64,000 bases of DNA from Dermacentor variabilis (GCF_050947875.1 NC_134572.1:129502105-129566104), one strand, 5' to 3'. Shown: positions 20,169 to 31,730, numbered from the stretch's first letter. Made by a program: numbers and translations. Notes: generated by a model not told the origin, from the sequence alone.

Positions 20169-20410
20169 CCAGAGCAGGGTAGCCAACCAGACTGCTGACT
20201 GGTTAACATCCTCGCCTTCCTTTTATCTCTCTCTCTCTCTCGCGCGCGCTAGTGTATAGTGACACTGACTGCCTCTTTATTATTTGTCTTATCTTTCCCT
20301 TTCCACTTATATATTCTTCTCACTTTCTCACTTTTTCCAAGAGCAAGGTATCCAACCAGGCGCCGCCTTGGTTAAACCCCCTGCCTTTCCTTTTCCAACT
20401 TCGTCTATTT
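20169..20410 (+). repeat. LINE family A 3' tail, doubled
   Basis: Two copies of the tail motif: GGTAGCCAACCAGACTGCTG...GGTTAACATCCTCGCCTTCC (20178-20224), then a CT run (20226-20240). The second is GGTATCCAACCAGGCGCCGC...GGTTAAACCCCCTGCCTTTCC (20346-20394). Doubling suggests either a tandem 3' region or a second truncated insertion. Confidence 0.75.
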
Positions 20411-20649
20411 CTCTCTTTTCGTCATATTTTATCGCTGACGTGACTTCTTACAGACAATCATAGTCAGGGAGCTACTGCGAGGACGGCCTACGGCCGGGCA
20501 GCACATGTGCCGTGAGAACAGTTAGAATGTCACTGCAACAGGAATGGTCGCAATAATAACTAGTAGTTGACGGCTACATAGAATGTTCATACTGGCTCTC
20601 CTGCTGGCTTCGCGGTGGAAATAAAACTGGTCTCAATGTTTATTCGTCT
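20411..20649. other. Short unassigned spacer
   Basis: No gene or repeat recognised. Confidence 0.4.
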
Positions 20650-20670
20650 ACAACAACAACAACAACAACA

Positions 20671-20714
<44 letters not shown>

Positions 20715-20732
20715 GACTACTACTACTACTAC
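20650..20732. repeat. (CAA)n then (CTA)n compound microsatellite
   Basis: A CAA run from 20650 changes at about 20672 into a CTA run to 20732, with one CGA interruption. Confidence 0.95.
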
Positions 20733-22267
20733 AATCGAAAAACAAGGACGTGTGAGTAGGCAAACTCAGGTGACATATGGGCAAGTAGACAGCATTCGTA
20801 CTGGGAACACTGCACGGGCATACTAACATGGAGAAGAGGGCAGATACGTAGAGGTGGTATTGGGGGCGAGGAGGACTTACGGAGTCGCCATCTGTCGGAA
20901 GCGCCTCCCTTGCGTAGTATGAGGGATAACGCGGCGCGCTCCTCATAGGTTTGGGTTACGGCGCTCAATAAAAACACCACGCGGCAGCCCTCCTGGACAT
21001 TACTGTAAGTACTCTCAAAACGAGGGAACCTTTTTACTGCCAAAGTAATAATCTTGGGCAAACTGAAAGCAGTGAACCGTTTACAGACGCTATCTCTTTA
21101 CCAAATACGCACAGCGAACGCCACTACGCGCAGTCGTCGCGATGGAGTCTCCCGAACCGGCTTCTTGCGTGAAAGGCAGGCAAACGCTGAAAGTGAACTA
21201 TGTGAAATATGTTCTTATAGTGTGCCGTATGTATAACCGAATGGAGCATAACAGAATGAAGCCGAGCAGCGATTGGACTGGTTCGCAGCGACCGACTGCG
21301 CGTCTGCATGCATGTCTGCGCACAATGTTTCGCTTTCGCTGCGAGCGCGTTTTCGCACCGTAGCGGGAGCTTTAGGCCGCAGCATACGAGCATTTGGTAG
21401 TACCCAAGGAACCGTTGTTGCGTGTACGGTACCAGAGCAGCTAAAAAATAATTTCATTACAACTAGGCATCTCGACGCCTACGCCAACTTTTGATATGAC
21501 GTCGCGACGATTCAAACTTCTTTTTCCTGTAAATTCTTGGACGTGTCAATATCAGTATTTCTCAAGTTGCATGCATCGCACTGTAAGTTATCGGTCTTCT
21601 CAGCGAGCAATTTCTCGCTGCGATTTTTTTTTCTTAAACGAGTACATTAATTGTTTGGTGCTAACACAAACATGAGCATATGCCATGATCATATTAATGT
21701 GCTTCGTACCGTTCCCTATCCATTCTAGTGAACTTTATAGTATCTAGCATCAATAAGTTCATAAATCAAAGCTTCATGACACTAGCCGGGAGCGGGAGAG
21801 CGACTCAGTGCGCGCTTTCTGCTACTCACCGAACATCGTAGCTCCGACGCCGTAGCAAAAATCTTCCTCGAGGAAGCGCTTATGCACACCCGAGCTGTAG
21901 CCGATGGCTGATCACCGCTTTAAGTTTCGCGATCCAAGCTTCACGCAGCTTGTTGTTCTGCGGGAATGTGTGAGTAAGGCCGACACCAGCCTCCCTTGCG
22001 TATGTCCGGCACTTGAGCACCAAGCACTATCCTACCACGGTGCACGCCTCCAAAAGCATCCATTACCTGTTATAGTACTTTCCAATGCTGTCAAGCAGAT
22101 ACCCAAGGCGGTAACACATCACCACTTAATCTGAATCACTGTGCAGGTGCGTCTTTACACTTTCGTTTTCAGTTCGCTTCGGTGCTTCCATAGCAGCCGA
22201 CGCGGCCCCCGTGTCCACGTGATCCCTCATGCCAGGTCACGCCGACGGTGGCGCCAGCTTTGCCAGT
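20733..22267. other. Unassigned non-coding interval
   Basis: 1.5 kb without a recognisable frame. Confidence 0.4.
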
Positions 22268-22985
22268 GTTCAGGTATCTGTACAGGAAAAACATTGATTC
22301 ACAGTGGAGGAAAAGAATTAGGAAGCTTACCAGCAAGTATGCGGCCTGTAGGGTGGGCAACACAGCAACAAAGAAGGTCAAGCGGAAAGTCAAAGAGGAT
22401 GAAATAATCTCATGGGTGGCGACAATGGAAAAGAAACCTGCCATGAGTAACTACTTAAGAGGAAAAAACGAAATCAGGAAAGAAACAATTTATGATAACT
22501 CAAAGGAAAGCTCATTACTTTTCGAAGCGAGATCGGGATGCCTTAGAACACGCAGCTATAAAGCGAGATATAAGAAGGAAGAAGAAGCATGCGCTTGCTG
22601 CGGTAAAGCTATAGGGAAACTATGGAGCATGTTTTATTAGAATGTGAAGACGTCTACCCAGCGGTCGATTTAGGCACCACTGGCCTCCTTGAAGCCCTTG
22701 GGTTCAGCGAGAGCAGTGGAAAAGTAAACATGTCTGCAATAGGCATTAGTAAGAGGCGATTGGAGGATTGGTGGAAGAAAAGTAGGGAAACGACAAAAAA
22801 CGGAGACATACAAAAGCACAGTTCACAATAGGGGATCAGAAAATTTGGGTGTGGGTGTTCATAGCGTTTTTTTTATTCTTTAATCTAGGTAGGACATTAG
22901 GCAGTATAATAGCAAGAGCTTGGTGGCGCAACCCACCGCCCCGTTCCAAAGGGGACGCTCCTAACATCCATCCATCCATCTATCC
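22268..22985 (+). mobile_element. LINE family B, copy 1 (3' end only)
   Basis: Plus-strand 3' fragment homologous to 35850-36690. The frame to 22640 encodes YLYRKNIDSQW...KLTSKYAACRVGN...KPAMSNYLRGKNEIRKETIYDNSK...SGCLRTRSYKARYKKEEEACACCGKA, the C-terminal domain of a LINE ORF2. A frameshift near 22610 separates it from TEHVLLEC-like sequence (EHVLLECEDVYPAVDLG, frame 22622-22831). The 3' region ends in twin hairpins (22921-22957) and a CATC tail (22966-22985). Similarity to copy 2 starts abruptly at about 22268, the 5' truncation point. Confidence 0.85.
22921..22960 (+). promoter_or_regulatory. Twin hairpins at the LINE family B 3' end (copy 1)
   Basis: GGTGG-CGCAAC-CCACC is followed directly by GCCCC-GTTCCAAA-GGGGAC. 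Both stems are perfect, and the block is shared with 36512-36551. Its position just before the simple-repeat tail suggests the RT recognition structure; that function is inferred. Confidence 0.7.
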
Positions 22986-23159
22986 GTGGAGGTCGCCCCC
23001 AATACTCACCGCTATGACAAGAATTTGTGGCACAAAGACACGTGTTTATATGTACATGGGGTGCATACATGCGTACTATGGAGCAGTGACTGCGGTGGTG
23101 GTTAACTTGGTTAACTGTTGGTTAACTGGTCAACAGCTAACATTGTTAACTGTTGACAT

Positions 23160-23265
23160 CATTGAAAACATATTTAGCGCCAGCGAACTAAGACAGAAGA
23201 GACACGACCCCACAATGCGCTCTGCCTTCTGTCCTTGTTCGCTGGCGCTAAATGTCTTTTCAATG
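23160..23265. mobile_element. Foldback (MITE-like) element with 40-nt arms
   Basis: Arms at 23160-23199 and 23226-23265 are reverse complements at 36 of 40 positions, both containing TTTAGCGCCAGCGAAC. The 26-nt loop has no coding content. Both sides carry GTTAAC-rich sequence (GTTAACTTGGTTAACTG on the left, AGTTAACC on the right), which may be part of the element or its target. Confidence 0.75.
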
Positions 23266-23269
23266 TAAG

Positions 23270-23996
23270 TTAACCAACACGCCCAACAAATGGCAATGTT
23301 GACATCAGTCGTAGATCGGTACCAGCTGCGGATACCTCTGGACACTACAGATTGGATGGAAGTGGCTTCGCAAATGAAGCTACAATAAACGGCTTTAAAC
23401 GATCGAACGCTTGTTCTATTGACTTTTTCCAGACCCGACGCCAACTCTTTCATTACTGCGACTGCGCGAAGTGCGGCAAGAAGAGGCTGGTCACGACAAG
23501 GCAATCGCCATGTTGGCAATCGCATGGGCTTTAGGACTACGCCAATTCGTATGCCGCGAGACATCCAACAATAAGGTCATGCGAGCGTTCTTCACGGATT
23601 GCGATTAGGCGTCGCCTTTACAGAACGACATGTGCGTCTCGTTCAACTTGCCCTTTTTTGTCAAATTCGATAGTTGCGATACGCCCGTAACAATGCACCA
23701 CGTCATTTGTGTTTGCCTCCAATGCCAACGCGAACGGCAGTCGGCTGGCGCTTCCTTGCCCAAATTTGGCCGTCGGTCTCTGACTGAAGGCTTTCCGCTG
23801 GGATCTTGATTCCGGACTATAAATCAAATTGCAGAGCCATCCGCGCGTTACCTGCTATCCTAGAGGCAGCACGTGACCTGAGTCACGTCTACGATAGGTT
23901 TATCTGTCCTGGGAATGGATGTCTTTGCTCGCTTTGCTGTCACCTTCTTCCCGGCCGAGCAGGTGTTTACAGTAGGCACGATTTTCGTAGCACAAA
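23270..23996. other. Unassigned non-coding interval
   Basis: No recognised gene. Confidence 0.4.
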
Positions 23997-23997
23997 T

Positions 23998-24143
23998 ATA
24001 TGTGTGTGTGTGTGCGTGCGTGTGCGTGTGCGTGTGCGTGCGTGCGTGCGTGCGTGCGCGCGCGCGTGTGTGTGTGTGCGTGTGCGTGTGCGTGTGCGTG
24101 TGCGTATGTGTGTGTGTGTGCGTGTGTGTGTGTGTGTGTGTGT
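23998..24143. repeat. (TG)n/(CG)n purine-pyrimidine alternating tract
   Basis: About 146 bp of alternating TG with frequent CG steps (TGCGTGCG, CGCGCGCG), interrupted once by TA. Frames through it (VCVCV or THTHT) are artefacts. Confidence 0.95.
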
Positions 24144-26479
24144 CAGCCTTCTTGCTAAGCCTACTTTGTTTGGCACCGACTCCATTTCGGTAAGTCATAT
24201 TCAGTTCAGATCTTTAACCTTTCTTAGAATAGAAAAAAATGCCGATAGCACTTAAATTTCTCCTCGACTTGTGAAAGAAATTGTATTGTATTAACAACTA
24301 GTATGTCCTTGTTTGCTTAAATATTTATTTTGCATTATTCGATTGACTTGGGTTGAATTGCACAATGCGCCGTTTCGGAGCTGCTATTTTTATACCTACT
24401 GTTACGTTTCAACGCCAGAAAGACGTTAATTAGACGTATGCCATGAAAACCTCCACCCATCCATCAGCGCCTATCCAGACGTCAACGCAGCGTGGACACC
24501 GACTGTTGACGCGTCCACAAAGGGCGACTACCCTCACCAATACCTGACAGCCTGAACTAATAATCAGAGGGTCAACAACAAACGCGACCGAAGAACGACG
24601 GCGACTTTGGATTCGCGGGTTGCTAACCTGCCACATCTTCCATACCATTGGGCTTTGGAGGCGGGGTTACTGGGGAGCGTTGCGATAGCATGGACGTGGT
24701 ATCGCAACGGATTCGACGATTGTGATTTGCTGCTAGACAGCCTTCAGGTTCCCTAGTCGACTCGCCTACGGAAGACGACGGTAATAAAAGCGGGGACTTT
24801 TCGTCCAGGAGGGCCGAGGGTCCTGATGTGAACTCGGAAGTTTAACTTGCTTCTGCATGGAATGGGCTTCCATAACCGGAGCAGTGTAATTAAGCCACTA
24901 AACCATTTTTCATTCATTCCTACTTCTGGACGTACTCGTCAATGGGCTTGGTGGATACAACAATAGTGCAATAATACGCAACAATACTGACTGTCTGAGT
25001 GTGTTCACTAAATTTGCTTTATTGTCGGAACGTTTTGTTATATCATCTCATGCTATCATCCTTTGATCGGTCGACAATTTATTTATTGCTTACGGAGAAA
25101 CCAGCAATACAATAGTCTCCAACATTTAGAATTTCATCCGATTAAATAATTCACTCGTGCCCGCGGCAGTGGATATTGGACTATGACATTCTGCTGTTGT
25201 GAACGAGTACAAGAGTACGATTCGTGGTTACAGTGGCCGCACACCGATGGGGGCGAAGTGGAAGGACATTTCACGTCTTTATATTCACACGCACGCTTAA
25301 GAAGCTTAGGGGCTTGAAGTTTATCCGAAGCGCTTCACAATACAGCATACCTTTGCGCTGATAGCGCTGCACTTTCGCTGTGTTAAGTTACAAGTGTAGT
25401 TAGTTACGAAATTAAGCTCATAACGAATGCATGCCGGGCGAAACACTTTTCTCAAATTCTTTTCCCTTGTAAGCACGTACTCTGAGAGGATTGATGGCAA
25501 ACATTGCTTTTCTACGCAGTCACCGTCAAAAAGCAAAGCTGTTTCAGCTGCAACCTGTAGGTTCATCCCTCAAACTCTCTTTGCTTAAGCTCAAAAAAAA
25601 AAAAAACAGCTGCCTGACTAGATAATCCTTCACGAATGAGGTCCAAGCCAATAGCAACGGCGCTAAGCTGCTCGACTCATGGCGGATGATGCGAGAAAAA
25701 GAAAAAAAGAGAGCGAAAAAGTACAAAAGTGCAGTGTCCACCTCCAAAGATTAGATTTTCCCGTTACATTAGCATTTACTTTTTTGTGCGTCTGGGCCAG
25801 TCATATATGCCTAATTATACTACTCACACAGGAAGCACGGTTCGATCGAAGCGAAAAAAAAAAAAAAGCCGTCGTGCCCTACATACTATATACGGATGTC
25901 GCTGGAGACGATGTGACGGCACGAAAAAAAAAAAAAAAAGAGACGTGTGTCGACATTTCATTATTTTCTGTTTTACCGAGGGATTTAGAAAATCCCATTA
26001 CCATCCCTGGAGCGATGAGTAGTCCATAGATACCTAATTGCAGGCTTAATCTTCACTCGCGAGGGTTTCCAATTAGGTCGTCCGCGAAGCATAAGCTACG
26101 GCACATCTGAATCTAGCAGGCATATGCCCAGAATTCCGTGACGTCAAAAATTCAATGGCTCACTACTGTATTTAGTGTTGGGTCTTTTTGCGACGAACAG
26201 AAAGTCGCCCCCTCTCCCTGCGCCTCCCCTCCTCCGATAGAAGAATAAAGAAGTAAAAACAACTTGCATTCTGTCTACCTGAAATGAATGCAGAGATGTC
26301 GACTGGGGACGTCGTTACCCAAAGTACAAAATAGAATAAAAAAAAAAAAGAAAACGAAATGATCTCACTTGATAATTTTTACTTATTTGCCTAATTCTGC
26401 TTCAAAGCTACCGCTTCTGTAGACAAACTGTACAAAAGAGCGATGCTAGAAGAGAACAGAAGCGCAGTGCATCTGGAGG

Positions 26480-26480
<1 letters not shown>
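24144..26480. other. Unassigned interval, A/T-rich
   Basis: 2.3 kb with no recognisable coding frame. Poly-A-like runs occur near 25592, 25855 and 25924. The part at 24430-24870 ends in a GTAATAAAAGC signal (24781) and could be an eroded LTR, which cannot be shown. Confidence 0.4.
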
Positions 26481-26481
<1 letters not shown>

Positions 26482-26519
<38 letters not shown>

Positions 26520-26613
26520 CCAGCCGAAACGTCAGTCAAATATGCTGTGCTGATTAACGTACGTTGTACTCTTCTTCATTTTACTACCGGGGTCAGCGTG
26601 ATTTCCTCAGCCA

Positions 26614-26647
<34 letters not shown>
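26482..26647. repeat. Two (TA)n tracts bracketing a 100-bp spacer
   Basis: TA runs at 26482-26517 and 26618-26647. The first sits inside GGTCATA...TATGACC, so it is a self-complementary unit. Confidence 0.9.
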
Positions 26648-26648
<1 letters not shown>

Positions 26649-27435
26649 TTTTGAGTTGTACAAATTTAATCACGGATTGACATTCAGAGTACACTTAGTC
26701 CCAGCTTACTGCACTATTTTCGGCTCGGCTATAGGTATAGGTATCACAGGGATAAGCGCTAATCCGCACTGAACGGTTGACAGATTAGTACGTCTTAGAA
26801 AAACAAGAAAAACGAAAATATGCTTTTAAGCACAGAAAGCGAGAATCCTATGCAGGCAATGAAACGTGGCGAAAGACCGCCTGAAATACAGTCTATCAAC
26901 GAGTACGGTAAAACTGCAGCACAGCACTGACGATATTTAACCTAAGAGTAGCAAAAAAAAGGAACCAATAACTTTTATGGCATACATTTCAATAAAGATT
27001 GCCTATATATACTGAAAATACGTTTACGACTTTTATGTAGTTTGTATAGTTAGCTTAAATAATTTGCATCTCCATACTGCGTTGGCTGTTCGAGTTTCTA
27101 TCGGCTCTCGATGCGTCCTCTCTTACACCGCGCCAAAAACTGTTATCGTCATAATGGCGTCGCCATGTCAACGGCACCATATACCTGTCCAGTAGTATAC
27201 ACTGCTAAGCTGCCATCGGCGCTCTGGATCTTTAAACTTAAATGGTTGAGTGGAACACGCTACCGTTTCATCGCTAATCGATTCTGGTGCTTTTCAAGAA
27301 TGCCTTAATAATTGATGTCGCATTCTTAGAATGTGGATAGTTTGTTTTCTGAATGTTTGTGTAAGATTTGCTCATCGTTTTGCGCTTGCCCCTTTACCCA
27401 TCTTGCGATGGGACAAATGGGTCAGCGGTATTTTT
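26648..27435. other. Unassigned non-coding interval
   Basis: A/T-rich; nothing recognised. Confidence 0.4.
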
Positions 27436-27507
27436 CAAACAAACAAACAAACAAACAAACAAACAAACAAACAAACAAAAAACAAGCAAACAAACAAGCA
27501 AGCAAGC
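27436..27507. repeat. (AAAC)n microsatellite
   Basis: CAAA tetranucleotide run, degrading into AAGC/CAAG repeats at the right end. Confidence 0.95.
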
Positions 27508-27738
27508 ATGCAAATATCAGTACTAAAGCCTCATAAATGTGAAGTGCGCCAAGAAATGAATACGCCAAATAAATTTCGGACGTGACATCCCATTTCATTT
27601 CTGTAGACTACAACAGTTTGCAAGCTGCAAACGATGACAAACAGAGGAGGTAGTTCGTAAATTCCACCAGGACTGGCTCAACGAAGCGCTTGTTTGACAT
27701 TTTCAGGCAGCGTTCTTTCTGAAAGTCGTGATGAATGT

Positions 27739-27742
<4 letters not shown>

Positions 27743-27779
<37 letters not shown>

Positions 27780-27838
27780 CCAAGTGGGAAAGGTATGGAG
27801 GTTAATCAAAGATGTGTCCGGCTGGCTACCCTACACTT
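27743..27838 (-). repeat. LINE family A 3' tail fragment
   Basis: Minus orientation. A GA run (27745-27776) is followed by GGAGGTTAATCAAAGATG...CCGGCTGGCTACCCTACACTTG, the reverse complement of the recurring CTACCC/GGTAGCC...GTTAACCTCC tail. Only the tail is left. Confidence 0.6.
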
Positions 27839-28386
27839 GAGCTACTGCGTTCGGCCTATACACGCTAGACAGCGAGTGCAATGCCTCGCATTAGTTCATT
27901 ACACATTTTTGTTAAAGTGTAAAAACGGACAGCACATGGAGAACAGGACACTGCGTGGTGTCCGTTTCTACGCCGTTCAAAAAAGAAAGAAAAAACCACA
28001 GTACAAATCTCGGCTTGTTGGGTATTCCATTTTAGCCGTTTGTGTACTTTTTCGCGTTCAAGTGAACTAGTCAAAACGAACCTATACTAAACCGCACCAA
28101 GTTGCCGAGCAGATCTTTTTGAACTACTATACTGCATGTGGTTCGTTTGCAATATTGCGTTTTCGAAATTCATTGCAAGGACAACAGTAACGTTGGCAAT
28201 ATACATTGCTCCCGTCTAGTTTTTAGTGTGTGTATATATATACTGTTACGTGTAGAAAGACACAGACGAAAGAGGGTATTTACACTGGACTGGAGCCAGA
28301 GCACCAGGCCGACATTCACTGGCGCCAAGTACACAGACCCACTTCGTCGTCGTTCTCGCGGCGGCTCGTTCCTTGAGCATCGCACG
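27839..28386. other. Unassigned non-coding interval
   Basis: No recognisable gene. Confidence 0.4.
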
Positions 28387-28449
28387 ATGATGGATGGATG
28401 GATGGATGATATCGTAATGATTATATATATATATATATATATATATATA
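28387..28449. repeat. (GATG)n and (TA)n microsatellites
   Basis: GATG repeats at 28387-28409 and a TA run at 28421-28449. Confidence 0.9.
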
Positions 28450-29180
28450 GCTTCTACGTAGCTTCTGGCATCTGGTATAGGTGACTGTCGCACAATTTCG
28501 TCGAGAGCTATAGATAAATAGTTGCTATTACAGTGCCCCTAGTGGACTTGTTGGCGCCTTCTTTTCTTATTTCCTGCACTTATTATGAATTCTTCCTTTC
28601 ACACTGACATTTCTTAAACGTTCCCTGTGCCGTCGAAAACACTGCGTTTCATTTAACAGCTTTACACACTGTGTATTTTTCACAATGCATACCGCTGCAA
28701 ATTTTGAGTACTTATTTCTCAAAACTGGTGCAAGGCACAGATAAATGTTATGCCATCTCTCTCGTGCTTTGAATACTGGCTGAATTGAATTCCTCGATTA
28801 CAATATGCCTCAGCATTACCATTCATCTCCGGAAAGGGTTAGTTAGTGAGCACTTGCTAATTAATCGTAGTATTGACAATTATCCTGCAAATTATGGTGT
28901 ACCCCGCTCTTCATATGAATCGTGTGCTGTAAAAAAAAAAAAGAATAATTTTGCCTCGAATCCTCCACCTGAGACAAACGTTGCAAAAACACACGACGCT
29001 TGCATTGTGAGTTGCTTTTATCGGTTGCGCTGAACGAGAAAAAAGAAATTGGTTTTTATGAATCCAAGACTATAAGCGAGCTTTATTTGGAAAGTCTTCA
29101 TTCACTGTATTGCCACGTAGTAGTAATGGTGAAGAAAAGAGCAAAAACGAGAATGACGGAACTAGCGCTTTAGTGGGAGC
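28450..29180. other. Unassigned non-coding interval
   Basis: A/T-rich, short A runs, no gene recognised. Confidence 0.4.
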
Positions 29181-29719
29181 CTGTGCCCTCAAAAGCAAGT
29201 TACACTCAAAGAACAACGACAGCGGCGAACACAGTCGGCGATCGTCGAAAATCTGATCTGCGGGTCAAGCGCGTCACTCATCATACGTCATTTCATTTCA
29301 TTTCATACGTCATTTCATACGTCACTCATCGGAGGTTCGAGAGTAAGCGCTGGTGCCCGCGTGTCTTCCAGAAAGTTCTACACAATTCGCGTCGCACATG
29401 CAATCAGATTACAGAAGCTTCGGTGACAACACACAGAAAACATAACCATAGATAACATTCGACAAAAGTCCGATAAATGCGGGCGCGTCCCGCGCTGGTC
29501 GATAACATTTGTTAGAAGATATGTTTCTTGCCGAAAGTTAAAACACAAACAAACGCCGCCCGTGTTGTCTTCTATGTGTCTTCCTTTTGTGTGTTTTAAC
29601 TTGCGGCATAAAAACATGTCTTTTAGCAAGCACCAATTAGGCTAACAAGCAGTTCTGTTGCAACATTTATTAGACGCTGAAAAGCGGTCACCCGAAAAAG
29701 ATAAACAAGTACACGTGTC
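29181..29719 (-). repeat. LTR fragment of the gypsy C family (no internal region seen)
   Basis: Shares with 44071-44375 the blocks CGGCGATCGTCGAAAATCTG, GGGTCAAGCGCGT, AAAGTTCTACAC, GCAATCAGATTAC, CGATAACATT and ACAAGTACACGTGTCA. On the minus strand the LTR starts TGACACGTGT at 29719, as gypsy C does at 44375. The block 29283-29330 holds a local expansion of CATTTCATTT/CATACGTCA. A foldback unit (29516-29622) interrupts it. No adjoining pol was found, so it may be a solo LTR; the left edge is approximate. Confidence 0.7.
29516..29622. mobile_element. Foldback (MITE-like) element inside the LTR fragment
   Basis: Arms of about 32 nt, 29516-29547 and 29590-29622, are reverse complements with few mismatches and one indel. 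They are centred on AAGTTAAAACACA and TGTGTTTTAACTT. It lies where 29181-29719 departs from its relative at 44071-44375, which has no such insert. Confidence 0.65.
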
Positions 29720-29734
29720 AATATATATATATAA

Positions 29735-30295
29735 ACGGGCACAGCCTTTCTTTGTACTGTTTCTAGCCCGTTAATTTTTGTTTTGGTAAAAAGACCCCAG
29801 GATATAGGAGCGCGATCTAAAATTGGGCCGACAATGAATCCACACGTCAAAAGGCGAACGAGGACAATCGAAAAGAACGCGCCCGAGGGAATAATAACGG
29901 CGAATGGTCTTCATTATAGTTACTACGGTTACTACGTAACCGATATCCTCGTCCTAGCTTATGTCGTCATATGTACAAAGCACCAAGTAGATATTTGTAG
30001 ACTGCAGATAAAAAAGTGTCTGTATTGTATTTAAAGGGTAATTAGATTTTTTTGTTTTTTCTATAACGTGTTACAAATGAAACTTGCCCTTCGTGACATC
30101 CTGACGCAAGCGGCATGATTCCGCATGGACCCATGAATTTCGCTATTCTGTTTGGGTCCAAGGTACATTATCGATGTGAAGCAAGCTTGATTTTACAATT
30201 AACATCTCTCACAAGGGTATCGATAACGTTGAAGGACATTACGACACAAGAGTCTTCCGGGTATAGACTTCAGAGCAAATAAAAATAAATTAAAG
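29735..30295. other. Unassigned non-coding interval
   Basis: No recognisable gene. Confidence 0.4.
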
Positions 30296-30524
30296 AAATA
30301 ACCACCGGCAGAGGTCATAGTGTTGCGCTGTTGAGCGCGAGGTCGCGGGCTCGAATCCCGGCCGAGGCGGCCGCATTTCGATGGGAACGGAACGCAAAAG
30401 CGCTCGCGTGCCTTGCCATTGAGTGCCCCTTAAAGAACACCACGTGGTCAAAATTAATCTGGAGTCCCTCATAACGGCGTGCCTCAATATCAGATCACGG
30501 TTCTGGCACGGGAAATCCCAGAAG

Positions 30525-30618
<94 letters not shown>
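30296..30618 (+). repeat. tRNA-derived SINE (Ruka-like, family 1) with (AAT)n tail
   Basis: The head has a B-box, GGTCGCGGGCTCGAATCCCG (30340-30359), after a degraded A-box. The body has GCATTTCGATGG, CACGTGGTCAAAATTAATC, GGAGTCCC, CGGCGTGCCTCA and TCTGGCACGGGAAA. It ends at about 30522, where an uninterrupted AAT array (30524-30618) begins. The body blocks recur in the copies at 40186 and 40510. The layout matches my recollection of the tick Ruka SINE. Confidence 0.8.
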
Positions 30619-30619
<1 letters not shown>

Positions 30620-31144
30620 GAAAGCAAGAAAGAAACAAGCCTGATGTGTGTTGTTCAGGTTGACACGAAAAGCTACATTATAAAGGTTTTTTTTTTTTAA
30701 CGTATCGCGTCCAATCACCTTGACTTCGCGAGAAACCTTATCGAATAGAAATGAAAAGCCACGGATATCGCGTTTGCTTGTGTATGAGCATTGACAGATT
30801 TTGTAAATTCGTGAAATATTTTAGCTAGTTTTAGCATGTGGAGATACATTTCCTGAAGCAGTGTGCGCATTTAACCGGGAATTACATGATCACTTGTAAC
30901 GGGCTTGTAACGTGTAACGTGTAACGTGCAAGTGGTTCTTAATGTTTAAGAAATCTGAGGGTGGGTAGTAGTCCTACCACTGTTCCACATGAAAACTCGA
31001 AAATTTCTTTCACTACTCTTCCGTGTCTGACGCGGCTGCTACCACTGTTGGCAGCTGTATTTTGCTGTATCGGTCGGTACCTCGGTGGATATACATACAT
31101 AGGAAGGTTACATGTGGGCCGACTTCAGATACCAGCGAACGGGG
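30619..31144. other. Unassigned non-coding interval
   Basis: Contains a repeated GTAACGTGTAACGTG phrase at 30897-30928; otherwise nothing recognised. Confidence 0.4.
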
Positions 31145-31600
31145 TTATTTTAACGCGATAGCGTTAAGGAGCTCGTGTCGCAGAAAAGCCGGTGTCGTCG
31201 GCGTCGGTGTCGGTGTCCGCGGCGTTGGCCGTGAGCGATAAATCACGGCAGGCACTTCATAAATAAAAAGCAATTTCCAAGATGGGCTGGGTGGGAATCG
31301 AACCAGGGTCTCCGGAGTGTGAGACGGAGACGTTACCACTGAGCCACGAGTTCGATGCTTCAAAGCGGTACAAAAGCGCCTCTAGTGAACGCGGTGTTGC
31401 CTTAGATACGAGCTGTTTCAGGCGTGCGTCGCTTGCTCAGGCGCACATTTCGTTGTCGCGCCGAACGCTGCGTTGCTCCACGCTCACCGCGTCCGATGCG
31501 GGGCGCGTAGTCGCTGCGCCGTAGCCCATCGTCGTACACTCCTTGGCGGGTCGCGTTCCACTCTTGAAGGCGAAGCTTAAGCGTCCTCCAATTTTTTAAG
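31145..31600 (-). repeat. Composite repeat with tRNA-like core
   Basis: On the minus strand 31358-31284 reads as a tRNA-like sequence: GTGGCTCAGTGGTAAC (A-box) and GGTTCGATTCCCACCC (excellent B-box). The anticodon arm has an oversized loop, so it is more likely a tRNA-derived repeat than a tRNA gene. To its left are GTCGGCGTCGGTGTCGGTGT repeats (31188-31218) and a perfect stem TTAACGC-GATA-GCGTTAA (31150-31167). A GC-rich part continues to about 31600. Confidence 0.6.
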
Positions 31601-31729
31601 CGCTGCATTCTGGCGAAGTAGTGTTAGTAAGCGTACCTCTGTTAATGGAATAGCACATGTTAGTAAACGAATTCTTTGGTTTTTCTCCACGTTGTTTGAT
31701 TTAGCCATTCGGCATGTTCACTTTCTGGC

Positions 31730-31730
31730 A

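Larger units (their letters stand above)
17880..20410 (+). mobile_element. RNase H-bearing LINE remnant (family A), interrupted by another LINE
   Basis: A plus-strand 5'-truncated LINE in two pieces, 17880-18595 and 19857-about 20410. The first piece holds a degraded RNase H, the second a CCHC-like C-terminal region and a 3' tail. The break falls inside one reading segment: ...FAFMK in piece one joins ...AHSAVIGMTDSPAC in piece two. That matches the uninterrupted order in the inserted relative (VAFTN...YRIGMVDSP on the minus strand). The tail holds two copies of the recurring GGTA(G/T)CCAACCAG...TGGTTAA motif and a CT run. Confidence 0.85.

Noticed and set aside
23998..24143. Cys/Val-rich or Thr/His-rich proteins
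   Set aside because: Frames created by the TG/CG repeat.
30290..30718. Frames with long Ile or Asn runs (also at 31692-32094)
   Set aside because: Translations of AAT microsatellites.
31284..31358. Functional tRNA gene on the minus strand
   Set aside because: Good A- and B-boxes but an oversized anticodon loop and repeat surroundings; called a tRNA-derived repeat instead.
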